Assembly (NCBI GenBank): GCA_019246375.1
Contig: JAFAQO010000369.1
Span: 1 to 7,048, forward strand
Direction: 5' to 3'
DNA length: 7,048 nucleotides
Source: Mycobacterium sp.
GTDB lineage: Bacteria; Actinomycetota; Actinomycetes; Mycobacteriales; Mycobacteriaceae
Positions 1 through 5,071 of the stretch are shown piece by piece; the stretch's first letter is position 1, and each line of letters starts with the position of its first letter. The notes under the pieces are model-generated. The model made no database searches. It was not told where the DNA came from and worked only from the letters and a program-made list of their open reading frames with translations. The position numbers were made by a program, and so were the translations under genes.

Positions 1-391
1 TGTAGCGGTTGCTGTTGTTGTCGTTGACGATCTGCCACAACCGCGCATAGTCGTGGTCGTCGGGCAGCACTGGTCGGGCGGTTACCGCGAATCTCTTCGG
101 TCCAACGTTGACTTCGACTTCGGGGTTGGCCTTCAAGTTGTGGTACCAGCCGGGCGCCCGGGGATCGCCCGCCTTCGACGCCACGATCAGGTAGTCGTCA
201 CCGTCTCTGGCGTAGGTGAGGGCAGTAGAGCGGGCCTTCCCGGTCTTGGCGCCGACGGTATGCAACAAGAGACAAGGGAGCCCCATCAACGCCCGATGCC
301 CGATCCAGCCGTTGGTTTTCCGATACACCACGTCGTGCGCCCGCAGCACCGATGGCAGCACGTTTTGCTCTACCCAGGATGAAAGCGGCAT
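1..391 (-). CDS. Deazaflavin (F420)-dependent nitroreductase family protein, Rv1261c-like, 3' end cut off by window edge
   Basis: The reverse strand reads 130 uninterrupted codons from ATG at 391 to the window edge. The N-terminus MPLSSWVEQNVLPS leads into VVYRKTNGWIGHR (about residues 21-33). Two hallmarks of the Ddn/DUF385 family follow: HTVGAKTGKARSTALTY (about 44-60) and the GWYHNLKANPEVEV block (about 81-94). Members of this family use the deazaflavin cofactor F420H2 to reduce quinones or nitro compounds; the substrate cannot be told here. It matches my memory of M. tuberculosis Rv1261c (about 149 aa), so roughly 18 C-terminal residues lie outside. It follows the HIT gene on the same strand after a 39-bp gap with no evident promoter, so the two are probably co-transcribed. 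No clear Shine-Dalgarno precedes the ATG. Family assignment is strong, and the start is reasonable but not proven. Confidence 0.88.
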   Translation of the reverse strand, partial: MPLSSWVEQNVLPSVLRAHDVVYRKTNGWIGHRALMGLPCLLLHTVGAKTGKARSTALTYARDGDDYLIVASKAGDPRAPGWYHNLKANPEVEVNVGPKRFAVTARPVLPDDHDYARLWQIVNDNNSNRY

Positions 392-430
392 CAAACGAGT
401 TTGGCACAGTGCGGCACCCGACGCTCTAGT

Positions 431-862
431 TCACTCCCCGGGGGGGTCGATCCGTGCCAGCGCTTCCCGTAGGAGCTCTCCGGTGCCCTGCGGGTTGAAG
501 TCGCGGCGCAGCAGCATTCCTTTGGCGAGCGACAGCTTGTCGCCGTTGCGGCGCGGCAGCACGTGCAGGTGGATGTGCGGCACCGACTGGAACGCCGCCG
601 GGCCGTCGTTGAGCGCGATATTGTTCGCGTCGGCCAGTTCCGTCGCCCGGGCGGCCCGCGCGATTCGCTGGCCGATGGTCACCATGTCGGCCACCGTCTC
701 GGGCGGGGTGTCAGTCAGGTCGGTGGTGTGCCGTTTCGGTACCACCACCGTGTGTCCCCGGGTGAACGGACGGATGTCGAGGATGGCGAGGTAGCGGTCG
801 TCTTCGTAGATGCGGACCGCCGGAGCCTCCCCGGCGACGATGCTGCAGAACACGCAGGACAT
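431..862 (-). CDS. HIT family protein (nucleotide hydrolase/transferase), Rv1262c-like
   Basis: This is a full-length protein of 143 residues. It opens with CVFCSIVAGEAPA (residues 3-15), the usual HIT N-terminus with a C-x-x-C pair at Cys3 and Cys6. RGHTVVVPKRH follows at 35-45, then the histidine triad H96-I-H98-L-H100-V. The middle histidine is the expected nucleophile for attack on the alpha-phosphate of a nucleotide. HIT proteins cleave or transfer nucleoside monophosphates from dinucleotides or aminoacyl/phosphoramidate nucleotides in the cytoplasm; the substrate of this subgroup is not evident. The gene is transcribed away from the amidase gene, 59 bp apart, and lies upstream of the nitroreductase gene. 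No Shine-Dalgarno is visible, but a TAnnnT box sits 6 nt before the ATG, which supports this start and a leaderless mRNA. Confidence 0.93.
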   Translation of the reverse strand: MSCVFCSIVAGEAPAVRIYEDDRYLAILDIRPFTRGHTVVVPKRHTTDLTDTPPETVADMVTIGQRIARAARATELADANNIALNDGPAAFQSVPHIHLHVLPRRNGDKLSLAKGMLLRRDFNPQGTGELLREALARIDPPGE

Positions 863-868
863 GGGGAC

Positions 869-874
869 ACCGTA
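869..874 (-). promoter_or_regulatory. Candidate -10 box of leaderless promoter for the HIT gene
   Basis: Reading the minus strand, TACGGT fits the mycobacterial TAnnnT -10 consensus. Six bases separate it from the ATG at 862, so transcription would begin at about the start codon. No convincing -35 box is seen, which is common in mycobacteria. The promoter shares a 59-bp divergent region with the amidase promoter. Confidence 0.55.
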
Positions 875-909
875 CTGGCTTGCCCGCTGGTGTTGTTTGC
901 CGACCGCGA

Positions 910-915
910 TACGCT
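910..915 (+). promoter_or_regulatory. Candidate -10 box of leaderless promoter for the amidase gene
   Basis: TACGCT fits TAnnnT and lies 6 bases before the GTG at 922, the geometry expected when transcription starts at the first base of the start codon. This helps choose GTG 922 over the TTG at 880. The -35 region is not recognisable. Confidence 0.55.
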
Positions 916-921
916 GCCGCG

Positions 922-2322
922 GTGGAACCCAGTGGCCCCAGTGATTTAGCCTTCGCCGGTGCAGCCGAGCAGGTGCGGATGCTGGCCGCGGGCACGATCA
1001 CAGCACCGGCGCTGCTCGAGGTCTACCTGGAGCGGATCGCACGGCTGGACCCGCGATTGCGGTCATGCCGAGTCGTCCTGGCCGACACTGCGCGCGCCGA
1101 AGCTGCCGCCGCACAGCGCCGCCTCGATGCCGGTGAGCGGCTGCCATTGCTGGGCGTGCCGATCGCAATCAAAGACGACGTCGACATCGCCGGTCAGACA
1201 ACGACTTTCGGCACCAGCGCCCACGGCCCGGCGGCAACCCGCGACGCGGAAGTCGTGCAGCGGCTCCGTGACGCCGGCGCGGTGATCATCGGCAAGACGG
1301 CGGTGCCGGAGCTGATGATGCTGCCCTACACCGAGTCGGTCACCTACGGCGCGACGTGCAACCCGTGGGACACCTCGCGCACACCGGGTGGCAGCAGCGG
1401 TGGCAGCGCCGCGGCGGTGGCAGCGGGTCTGGCCCCGCTGGCGCTGGGCTCCGACGGCGGCGGCTCGATCCGCATCCCGTCAAGCTGGTGCGGTGTGTTC
1501 GGTCTGAAACCGCAACGCGATCGAATCTCGCTGACACCCCATGACGGCGCGTGGTGCGGCCTGAGCGTCAACGGCCCGATCGCGCGTTCGGTAACCGACG
1601 CGGCGTTGTTTCTGGACGCGACAACGACGGTGTTGGGCCCGGATGGGAGATTCGTCGACGCGGCCGCGCGAAGTCCCGGACGACTGCGAATCGCCCTGAG
1701 CACCAAGGCGCCACCGCCACTGGTAGTGAGGTGCGGCAAAGCGCAGCGGGCCGCGGTCGACCAAGCGGGCGCGCTGCTTCGCGACCTCGGCCACGACGTC
1801 GCCGCCCGCGACCCCGACTATCCGCCGACGGCAATCTTCGGCCACTACCTGCCGCGCTACCTTCGCGGCATCTACGACGACGTGCGCACATTGCCGCACC
1901 TCGAGCGGCTAGAGGCACGCACCCGCGCCATGGCGCGGATCGGAAGACTGATTTCGGACCGGCGGCTGGCAGCTTTGCGCGCCGGGGATCCGCGGGTGGT
2001 CGACCGGATTCAGTCGATCTTCGATGACGTCGATGTCCTCGTCACTCCCGGCACCGCAACTGGTCCGCCCCGTATCGGCGCCTACCAACGCCGTGGCGCG
2101 GTGTCGAGCTTGCTCATGGTTGCCGCTCTGGTTCCGTATTTCGAAGCCTGGAACCTGACGGGCCAGCCCGCCGCCGCGGTGCCATGGGGATTCGACGGCG
2201 ACGGCCTGCCGGTGTCCGTGCAGCTGGTCGGCAGGCCCTACGCCGAGGCGACGTTGCTGGCGCTCGGCGCGCAAATCGAAGCGGCGAGACCGTGGGCGCA
2301 CCGGCGCCCACCGGTGTCATGA
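922..2322 (+). CDS. amiB2: Amidase AmiB2 (amidase signature family)
   Basis: Full-length amidase of 466 residues, close to the roughly 462 of M. tuberculosis AmiB2 (Rv1263), which it resembles throughout. It belongs to the amidase signature family, which hydrolyses carboxylic amides through a Ser-cisSer-Lys triad. Counting from GTG 922, the triad is Lys84 (in VPIAIKDDVD), Ser158 (in TPGGSSGGSAA) and nucleophile Ser182 (in SDGGGSIRIP), with the expected 24-residue spacing between the serines. The C-terminus carries the family blocks NLTGQPAAAVPW and LPVSVQLVGRPY. The natural substrate is unknown, and no signal peptide is seen, so it is likely cytoplasmic. I chose GTG 922 because the protein then begins VEPSGPSDLAFAGAA, like the known mycobacterial N-terminus, and because of the -10 box 6 nt upstream. 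The reading frame stays open back to a TTG at 880, but that extension looks non-coding. The stop interlocks with the convergent glycosylase gene. Confidence 0.95.
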   Translation: MEPSGPSDLAFAGAAEQVRMLAAGTITAPALLEVYLERIARLDPRLRSCRVVLADTARAEAAAAQRRLDAGERLPLLGVPIAIKDDVDIAGQTTTFGTSAHGPAATRDAEVVQRLRDAGAVIIGKTAVPELMMLPYTESVTYGATCNPWDTSRTPGGSSGGSAAAVAAGLAPLALGSDGGGSIRIPSSWCGVFGLKPQRDRISLTPHDGAWCGLSVNGPIARSVTDAALFLDATTTVLGPDGRFVDAAARSPGRLRIALSTKAPPPLVVRCGKAQRAAVDQAGALLRDLGHDVAARDPDYPPTAIFGHYLPRYLRGIYDDVRTLPHLERLEARTRAMARIGRLISDRRLAALRAGDPRVVDRIQSIFDDVDVLVTPGTATGPPRIGAYQRRGAVSSLLMVAALVPYFEAWNLTGQPAAAVPWGFDGDGLPVSVQLVGRPYAEATLLALGAQIEAARPWAHRRPPVS

Positions 2323-2811
2323 TCGCGAAATGACTCGCCAGGCAGCCAATTTCTCCCCCGGCGGCATGGCCCGGGCCGGGCTGGTCGACGGCAGCTGCTG
2401 AAAGCGGATCGGCCGGTCGAAGCCGACCAGTCTGCGGAACACCGTGCAGCCAAGGCGGCCGTTGAAGTACACCCGGGCGATACCCGGGTAGTCAGCGAAC
2501 AATGCGTCGAAGTCGTTGACCACCAAGCTCTTCGGCTCGATGTCGGAATCCGAACTGCCCCGGCGTCGGCATTTGTGCAGCACATCCCACAGCGCTACCC
2601 CGTGCGATTGCAATGCCGCCAGCCGGTTTTCGTAGGGTGTTCTCGCGTCGAAACCAAGGAGCTCACCGGTGATCGGCCAGAACGCATTTCGCGGATTGGC
2701 ATAGTACTGCTGCATCGTTAGTGATTGAACGCTGGGAAACGAGCCCAGGATCAGCAGCCGGGCATTGTCGTCGACAACCGGCGGGAATCCTTCGAGAAGC
2801 GGTGTGATCAT
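2317..2811 (-). CDS. DNA-deoxyinosine glycosylase, family 6 (HDG type) of the uracil-DNA glycosylase superfamily
   Basis: A 164-residue protein from ATG 2811. It shows the conserved order of the hypoxanthine/deoxyinosine glycosylase family: [13 protein letters not shown] (19-31), [12 protein letters not shown] (34-45), [11 protein letters not shown] (71-81), VYFNGRLG (114-121) and LPSTSPARA (140-148). Members excise deaminated bases, mainly hypoxanthine from deoxyinosine, to start base excision repair. The first block and LPSTSPA correspond to motifs 1 and 2 of the UDG fold. The frame extends upstream to 3024, but that part runs antisense to the cyclase and is non-coding in character; homology begins just after the ATG. 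A weak GAG lies 5 nt upstream of the ATG. A TATAAC sequence on the minus strand about 25 nt upstream could be its -10 box. The gene diverges from the cyclase gene by 40 bp, and its last six bases are shared with the amidase gene. The function call is by family; substrate preference is not shown. Confidence 0.88.
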   Translation of the reverse strand: MITPLLEGFPPVVDDNARLLILGSFPSVQSLTMQQYYANPRNAFWPITGELLGFDARTPYENRLAALQSHGVALWDVLHKCRRRGSSDSDIEPKSLVVNDFDALFADYPGIARVYFNGRLGCTVFRRLVGFDRPIRFQQLPSTSPARAMPPGEKLAAWRVISRS

Positions 2812-2839
2812 CAGCTCACATAATCGCGCACCGGCGTTA

Positions 2840-2845
2840 TACGTT
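2840..2845 (+). promoter_or_regulatory. Candidate -10 box of leaderless promoter for the adenylyl cyclase gene
   Basis: TACGTT fits TAnnnT and ends 6 bases before GTG 2852. It lies in the 40-bp gap between the divergent glycosylase and cyclase genes. The overlapping sequence read on the other strand, TATAAC, could serve the glycosylase, so the two promoters may compete. No clear -35 box is visible. Confidence 0.5.
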
Positions 2846-2851
2846 GGCGAC

Positions 2852-3973
2852 GTGGACGCCCCAGGCATGGAAGGTCTGCTCGACGGTTTGGAGGGCGCCG
2901 CGCGCGACGAACGCGCTGAGCTCATCGAGTGGCTGCTTGAGCAAGGCATCACTGCCGAGGAAATCCGTGGCTCGATCACTCCAGGGCTGTTGCCCGCCCG
3001 CCGGCTGATGGGCGACGACGGCACCTATGTCTCGGCCCGCGAAATCAGCGAATCCGCCGGCATGGACCTGGATCTGCTGCAGCGCGTGCAACGCGCCGTC
3101 GGGCTGGCCAGGATCGACGATCCGGACGCGGTCGTGCACATGCGGGCCGATGGCGCCGCCACCGCACATGCGCAGCGGTTTGTCGAAGTGGGGATTCATC
3201 CCGACCATGTGGTGCAGGTCGTTCGCGTCCTCGCCGAAGGGCTTTCGCATGCCGCCGAGGTGATGCGGTTCACCGCGTTGGCGGCCATCCTGGAACCGGG
3301 TGTGACGGAGCTGGAAATCGCCAAGCGGTCCCAAGCGCTGTCGAGGCAGATCGCGCCGCGGCTGGGGCCGATGATCGAGGCCATGCTGTTCATGCAGCTG
3401 CGGCATTCGATGGAGACCGAGGCCGTCAACGCCAGCGAGCGAGCCGCGGGTGCGCCGTTGCCTGGCGCGCGGCAGGTCACGGTCGCGTTCGCCGACCTGG
3501 TCGGCTTCACCCGGCTGGGTGAGGCGGTGCCGGCCGAGGAACTGGTGCAGCTTGCCGAGCGGCTGGCCGATCTCGCCCGGGACGTGGCCGTCCCGCCAGT
3601 GCGGTTGGTCAAAACGATCGGCGACGCGGTGATGTTCGTCTGCGTCGACCCGGAGCCGCTGCTGGACGCCGTCCTCAAGCTGGTAGAGGTTACCGACACC
3701 GACAATGACTTTCCGCGGCTGCGGGCCGGCATTGCCGCCGGACCCGCGGTAAGCCGGGCCGGCGACTGGTTCGGTAGTCCGGTGAACGTGGCAAGCCGGG
3801 TGACCGGCGTGGCGCGGCCCGGTGCCGTCGTCGTCGCCGAGTCGGTGCGCGAGGCGGTCGGCGATGCAGGCGGATTCAGCTGGTCTTTCGTCGGGCCGCG
3901 ACACCTCAAAGGCATCAAAGGAGAAGTCAAGCTGTTTCGCGTCCGGCGCGGGGAGAGCACCGACGAGACTTAG
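2852..3973 (+). CDS. pH-sensing class III adenylyl cyclase, Rv1264-like
   Basis: A 373-residue cytosolic cyclase that makes cAMP from ATP. The N-terminal half (about 1-200) matches the autoinhibitory pH-sensing domain of M. tuberculosis Rv1264, with blocks such as EWLLEQGIT and [14 protein letters not shown]. The catalytic domain follows from about residue 205. Counting from GTG 2852, the key residues are metal-binding Asp215 (FADLVGFT) and Asp258 (KTIGDAVM), the purine-selecting Lys254 and Asp305 (GDWFGSPVN), and transition-state Asn312 and Arg316 (VNVASR). All six are present with constant spacing, seven lower than the Rv1264 numbers D222, K261, D265, D312, N319 and R323 as I recall them, so an active homodimer is expected. 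Rv1264 is activated at acid pH; the same is inferred here. The start is GTG 2852, because of the TACGTT box 6 nt upstream and because it fits the known N-terminus within about 8 residues. ATG 2867 is the alternative. An open frame back to TTG 2765 would overlap the glycosylase gene. Confidence 0.95.
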   Translation: MDAPGMEGLLDGLEGAARDERAELIEWLLEQGITAEEIRGSITPGLLPARRLMGDDGTYVSAREISESAGMDLDLLQRVQRAVGLARIDDPDAVVHMRADGAATAHAQRFVEVGIHPDHVVQVVRVLAEGLSHAAEVMRFTALAAILEPGVTELEIAKRSQALSRQIAPRLGPMIEAMLFMQLRHSMETEAVNASERAAGAPLPGARQVTVAFADLVGFTRLGEAVPAEELVQLAERLADLARDVAVPPVRLVKTIGDAVMFVCVDPEPLLDAVLKLVEVTDTDNDFPRLRAGIAAGPAVSRAGDWFGSPVNVASRVTGVARPGAVVVAESVREAVGDAGGFSWSFVGPRHLKGIKGEVKLFRVRRGESTDET

Positions 3974-3996
3974 CCGAGCGGCCCCGACATAAGTGG

Positions 3997-4094
3997 GCAG
4001 GTCCGGAGGACACCTGGGGGCGTCTCACACTATCCAGCGCGGCCGGCTTTCACCCCTTCTACCGGCACTTCGGATCAGTCACTTCCGGACCTGC
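3997..4094. repeat. 11-bp perfect inverted repeat, arms 76 bp apart
   Basis: GCAGGTCCGGA at 3997-4007 is the exact reverse complement of TCCGGACCTGC at 4084-4094. The core TCCGGA is itself a palindrome. Outside the 11 bp the arms no longer match. The arms could be a pair of protein-binding sites, the base of a long RNA stem, or a remnant of a very small mobile element; there is no transposase nearby and no visible target duplication. Confidence 0.55.
3998..4016 (+). terminator. Weak hairpin after the cyclase gene, possible terminator
   Basis: CAGGTCC and GGACACCTG can fold around a GGA loop: GTCC pairs with GGAC, and CAG pairs with CTG across a small bulge. It starts 24 nt after the stop codon. 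No run of T follows, so it could only be an atypical mycobacterial terminator. Its left arm is also the left arm of the longer inverted repeat. Confidence 0.25.
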
Positions 4095-4239
4095 TTCGCT
4101 CTTAAAGCTACAACGTCGGACGCTTCGTATCAATGGTTTTCGCCGTTACGGCCGCCTTCTGATCGCGGCTGTCGCCATCGCGCTGGCGCCCCGCCACGCT
4201 CCGCTGAGAAGCCGACGCATGTTCGCTTCCGGAGAACGC

Positions 4240-4245
4240 TATACC
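4240..4245 (+). promoter_or_regulatory. Possible -10 box for the RHH gene
   Basis: TATACC resembles a sigma-A -10 box except for its last base. A start 7 nt downstream would place the first transcribed base at about 4252-4253, the first base or two of the tandem repeats, making the repeats the whole 5' leader. No clear -35 box is seen. Confidence 0.35.
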
Positions 4246-4251
4246 GCCGCC

Positions 4252-4275
4252 GATGTAATGATGTAATGATGTAAT
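4252..4275 (+). repeat. Three perfect tandem copies of GATGTAAT, candidate operator of the RHH gene
   Basis: The 8-bp unit GATGTAAT occurs three times without gaps and ends one base before the ATG at 4277. An inverted copy of its core, ATTAC, lies at 4284-4288 inside codons 3-4. RHH repressors such as MetJ (8-bp met boxes) and the omega repressor (7-bp heptads) bind short units repeated in tandem, one dimer per unit. A tandem 8-mer directly in front of a gene for an RHH protein is therefore a good candidate autoregulatory operator. The repeat also contains successive ATG and TAA codons. The repeat is seen directly; the operator role is inferred. Confidence 0.8.
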
Positions 4276-4276
4276 C

Positions 4277-4846
4277 ATGAAGCATTACCACCACACACCT
4301 GGGCGGCGCTATGGCCGACCCGGCGGCTGGCAGCAGGCGCAACAACCAGATGCCGGCGACGCGGCGGACTGGTTTGCCGGCCGCTTGCCCGATACCTGGT
4401 TCGACGGCGATCCGACGGTCGTCATCGACCGCGAGGAAATCACGGTCATCGGTAAGCTGCCCGAACCACAGAATTCGGAAAAAGAAGAAAGCGAGGCCCG
4501 CGCGTCGGGCCGCGTGTCACGGTTCCGCGAGGAAACCCGACCCGAGCGAATGGCGATCGCCGACGAGGCGCAGGACCGCTACGGCCGCAAGGTTTCCTGG
4601 GGCGTCGAGGTCGGCGGCGAGCGAACCCTGTTCACCCACATCGCGGTACCGGTCATGACGCGCTTGAAGCAGCCGGAGCGCCAAGTGCTCGACACGCTGG
4701 TCGACGCCGGCGTCGCGCGCTCACGCTCGGACGCCCTCGCGTGGGCGGTGAGGTTGGTGGGCGAGCACACCGAGGAATGGCTGGCTAAATTGCGCTCTGC
4801 CATGTCGGCGGTCGACGACCTGCGCGCCGAGGGCCCCGAGCTGTAA
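4277..4846 (+). CDS. Conserved actinobacterial protein with C-terminal ribbon-helix-helix domain, putative transcription regulator
   Basis: A 189-residue protein with no name that I know. The N-terminus is basic, His/Gly-rich and probably disordered (1-30, starting MKHYHHTPGRRYGR). Residues 31-63 form a small strand-rich segment (DWFAGRLPDTWF, then VVIDREEITVIGKLPEP). A charged linker spans about 64-80. Residues 81-105 look helical (RFREETRPERMAIADEAQ). Residues 123-165 read as a ribbon-helix-helix DNA-binding domain: strand VPVMTRLK, helix PERQVLDTLVDAG, turn VARSRS, helix DALAWAVRLVGEH. A final helix holds EEWLAKLRSAMSAVDDLRAE. I recall similar proteins in other actinobacteria, annotated only as hypothetical. 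A repressor role is inferred from the RHH fold and the tandem repeats just upstream. There is no Shine-Dalgarno before ATG 4277, so the start is moderately sure. The next gene, on the same strand 225 bp away, encodes an MshB-like deacetylase and may be a target. Confidence 0.82.
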   Translation: MKHYHHTPGRRYGRPGGWQQAQQPDAGDAADWFAGRLPDTWFDGDPTVVIDREEITVIGKLPEPQNSEKEESEARASGRVSRFREETRPERMAIADEAQDRYGRKVSWGVEVGGERTLFTHIAVPVMTRLKQPERQVLDTLVDAGVARSRSDALAWAVRLVGEHTEEWLAKLRSAMSAVDDLRAEGPEL

Positions 4847-4873
4847 GCAAGCCTGATCGGCCCGCATCGATAA

Positions 4874-4889
4874 CGCCGCTAATGCGGCG
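4874..4889 (+). terminator. GC-rich hairpin after the RHH gene, possible terminator
   Basis: CGCCGC and GCGGCG form a perfect 6-bp stem with a TAAT loop, 27 nt after the RHH stop codon. No T-run follows. Many mycobacterial terminators lack one, so this is possible but unproven. Confidence 0.4.
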
Positions 4890-4899
4890 CCAAGACGCT

Positions 4900-4909
4900 A
4901 TTACGTAAT
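4900..4909. promoter_or_regulatory. 10-bp palindrome ATTACGTAAT, candidate operator before the MshB-like gene
   Basis: ATTACGTAAT is a perfect palindrome made of two GTAAT half-sites back to back, the same core as the GATGTAAT repeats in front of the RHH gene. It overlaps TAATTT (4906-4911), which fits the TAnnnT -10 pattern. A protein bound here would sit on that possible promoter. Transcription from it would leave a leader of about 150 nt before GTG 5072. The site and its overlap are seen; the regulatory role is inferred. Confidence 0.45.
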
Positions 4910-5071
4910 TTGGGTGGTCATTGAACCAGCCGCCGAAGCAGCCCGCCCACCGCGTGCGAGTCCAACGTGATGGGATGTTGCCATGGCTGTCGGGTTTTCC
5001 AGCGCGCGCGTCCCAATGTGCGTGGAAAGGTTCGGCGGACTGAGTCAACTGCCAGTGCAGCGGTGATTACA

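Larger units (their letters stand above)
3974..4276. other. Gene-free stretch between cyclase and RHH regulator gene
   Basis: About 300 bases in which I find no convincing gene. A 93-codon open frame (3993-4274) has no recognisable domain. A second frame running to TAA 4264-4266 encodes a short hydrophobic stretch but has no usable start. The region holds a short hairpin close to the cyclase stop, an 11-bp inverted repeat with a 76-bp spacer, a possible -10 box at 4240 and the tandem repeats at its right end. By eye, the part around 4080-4160 is richer in A/T than its neighbours. It may be the scar of a past rearrangement, since the gene order departs from M. tuberculosis from here on. Confidence 0.5.

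Noticed and set aside
563..949. Plus-strand open frame opposite the HIT gene
   Set aside because: It is the shadow of the HIT gene on the other strand, with no recognisable domain.
2765..2851. N-terminal extension of the cyclase to TTG 2765
   Set aside because: It would overlap the glycosylase start, has no similarity to Rv1264, and GTG 2852 has a well-placed -10 box.
2812..3024. N-terminal extension of the glycosylase to 3024
   Set aside because: The added stretch is Ser/Arg/Pro-rich antisense of the cyclase. Family similarity begins just after ATG 2811.
2837..3904. Long open frame (355 codons) on the minus strand opposite the cyclase gene
   Set aside because: It is a codon-bias shadow typical of high-GC genomes. 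Its translation is rich in His, Arg, Gly and Gln with no domain, while the plus strand encodes a clear cyclase.
3993..4274. 93-codon open frame between the cyclase and RHH genes
   Set aside because: It has no domain, no ribosome binding site and odd composition, and it runs into the tandem repeats. It is probably chance.
4241..4300. Possible toxin-antitoxin operon led by the RHH protein
   Set aside because: RHH proteins are often antitoxins, but the protein is too long and no small toxin gene overlaps or follows it. The next gene is an MshB-like enzyme 225 bp away.
4967..5071. N-terminal extension of the MshB-like protein, containing several Cys and Arg
   Set aside because: MshB proteins begin a few residues before the HAHPDDE motif. 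The extension resembles translated intergenic DNA, although a start at GTG 5063 remains possible.
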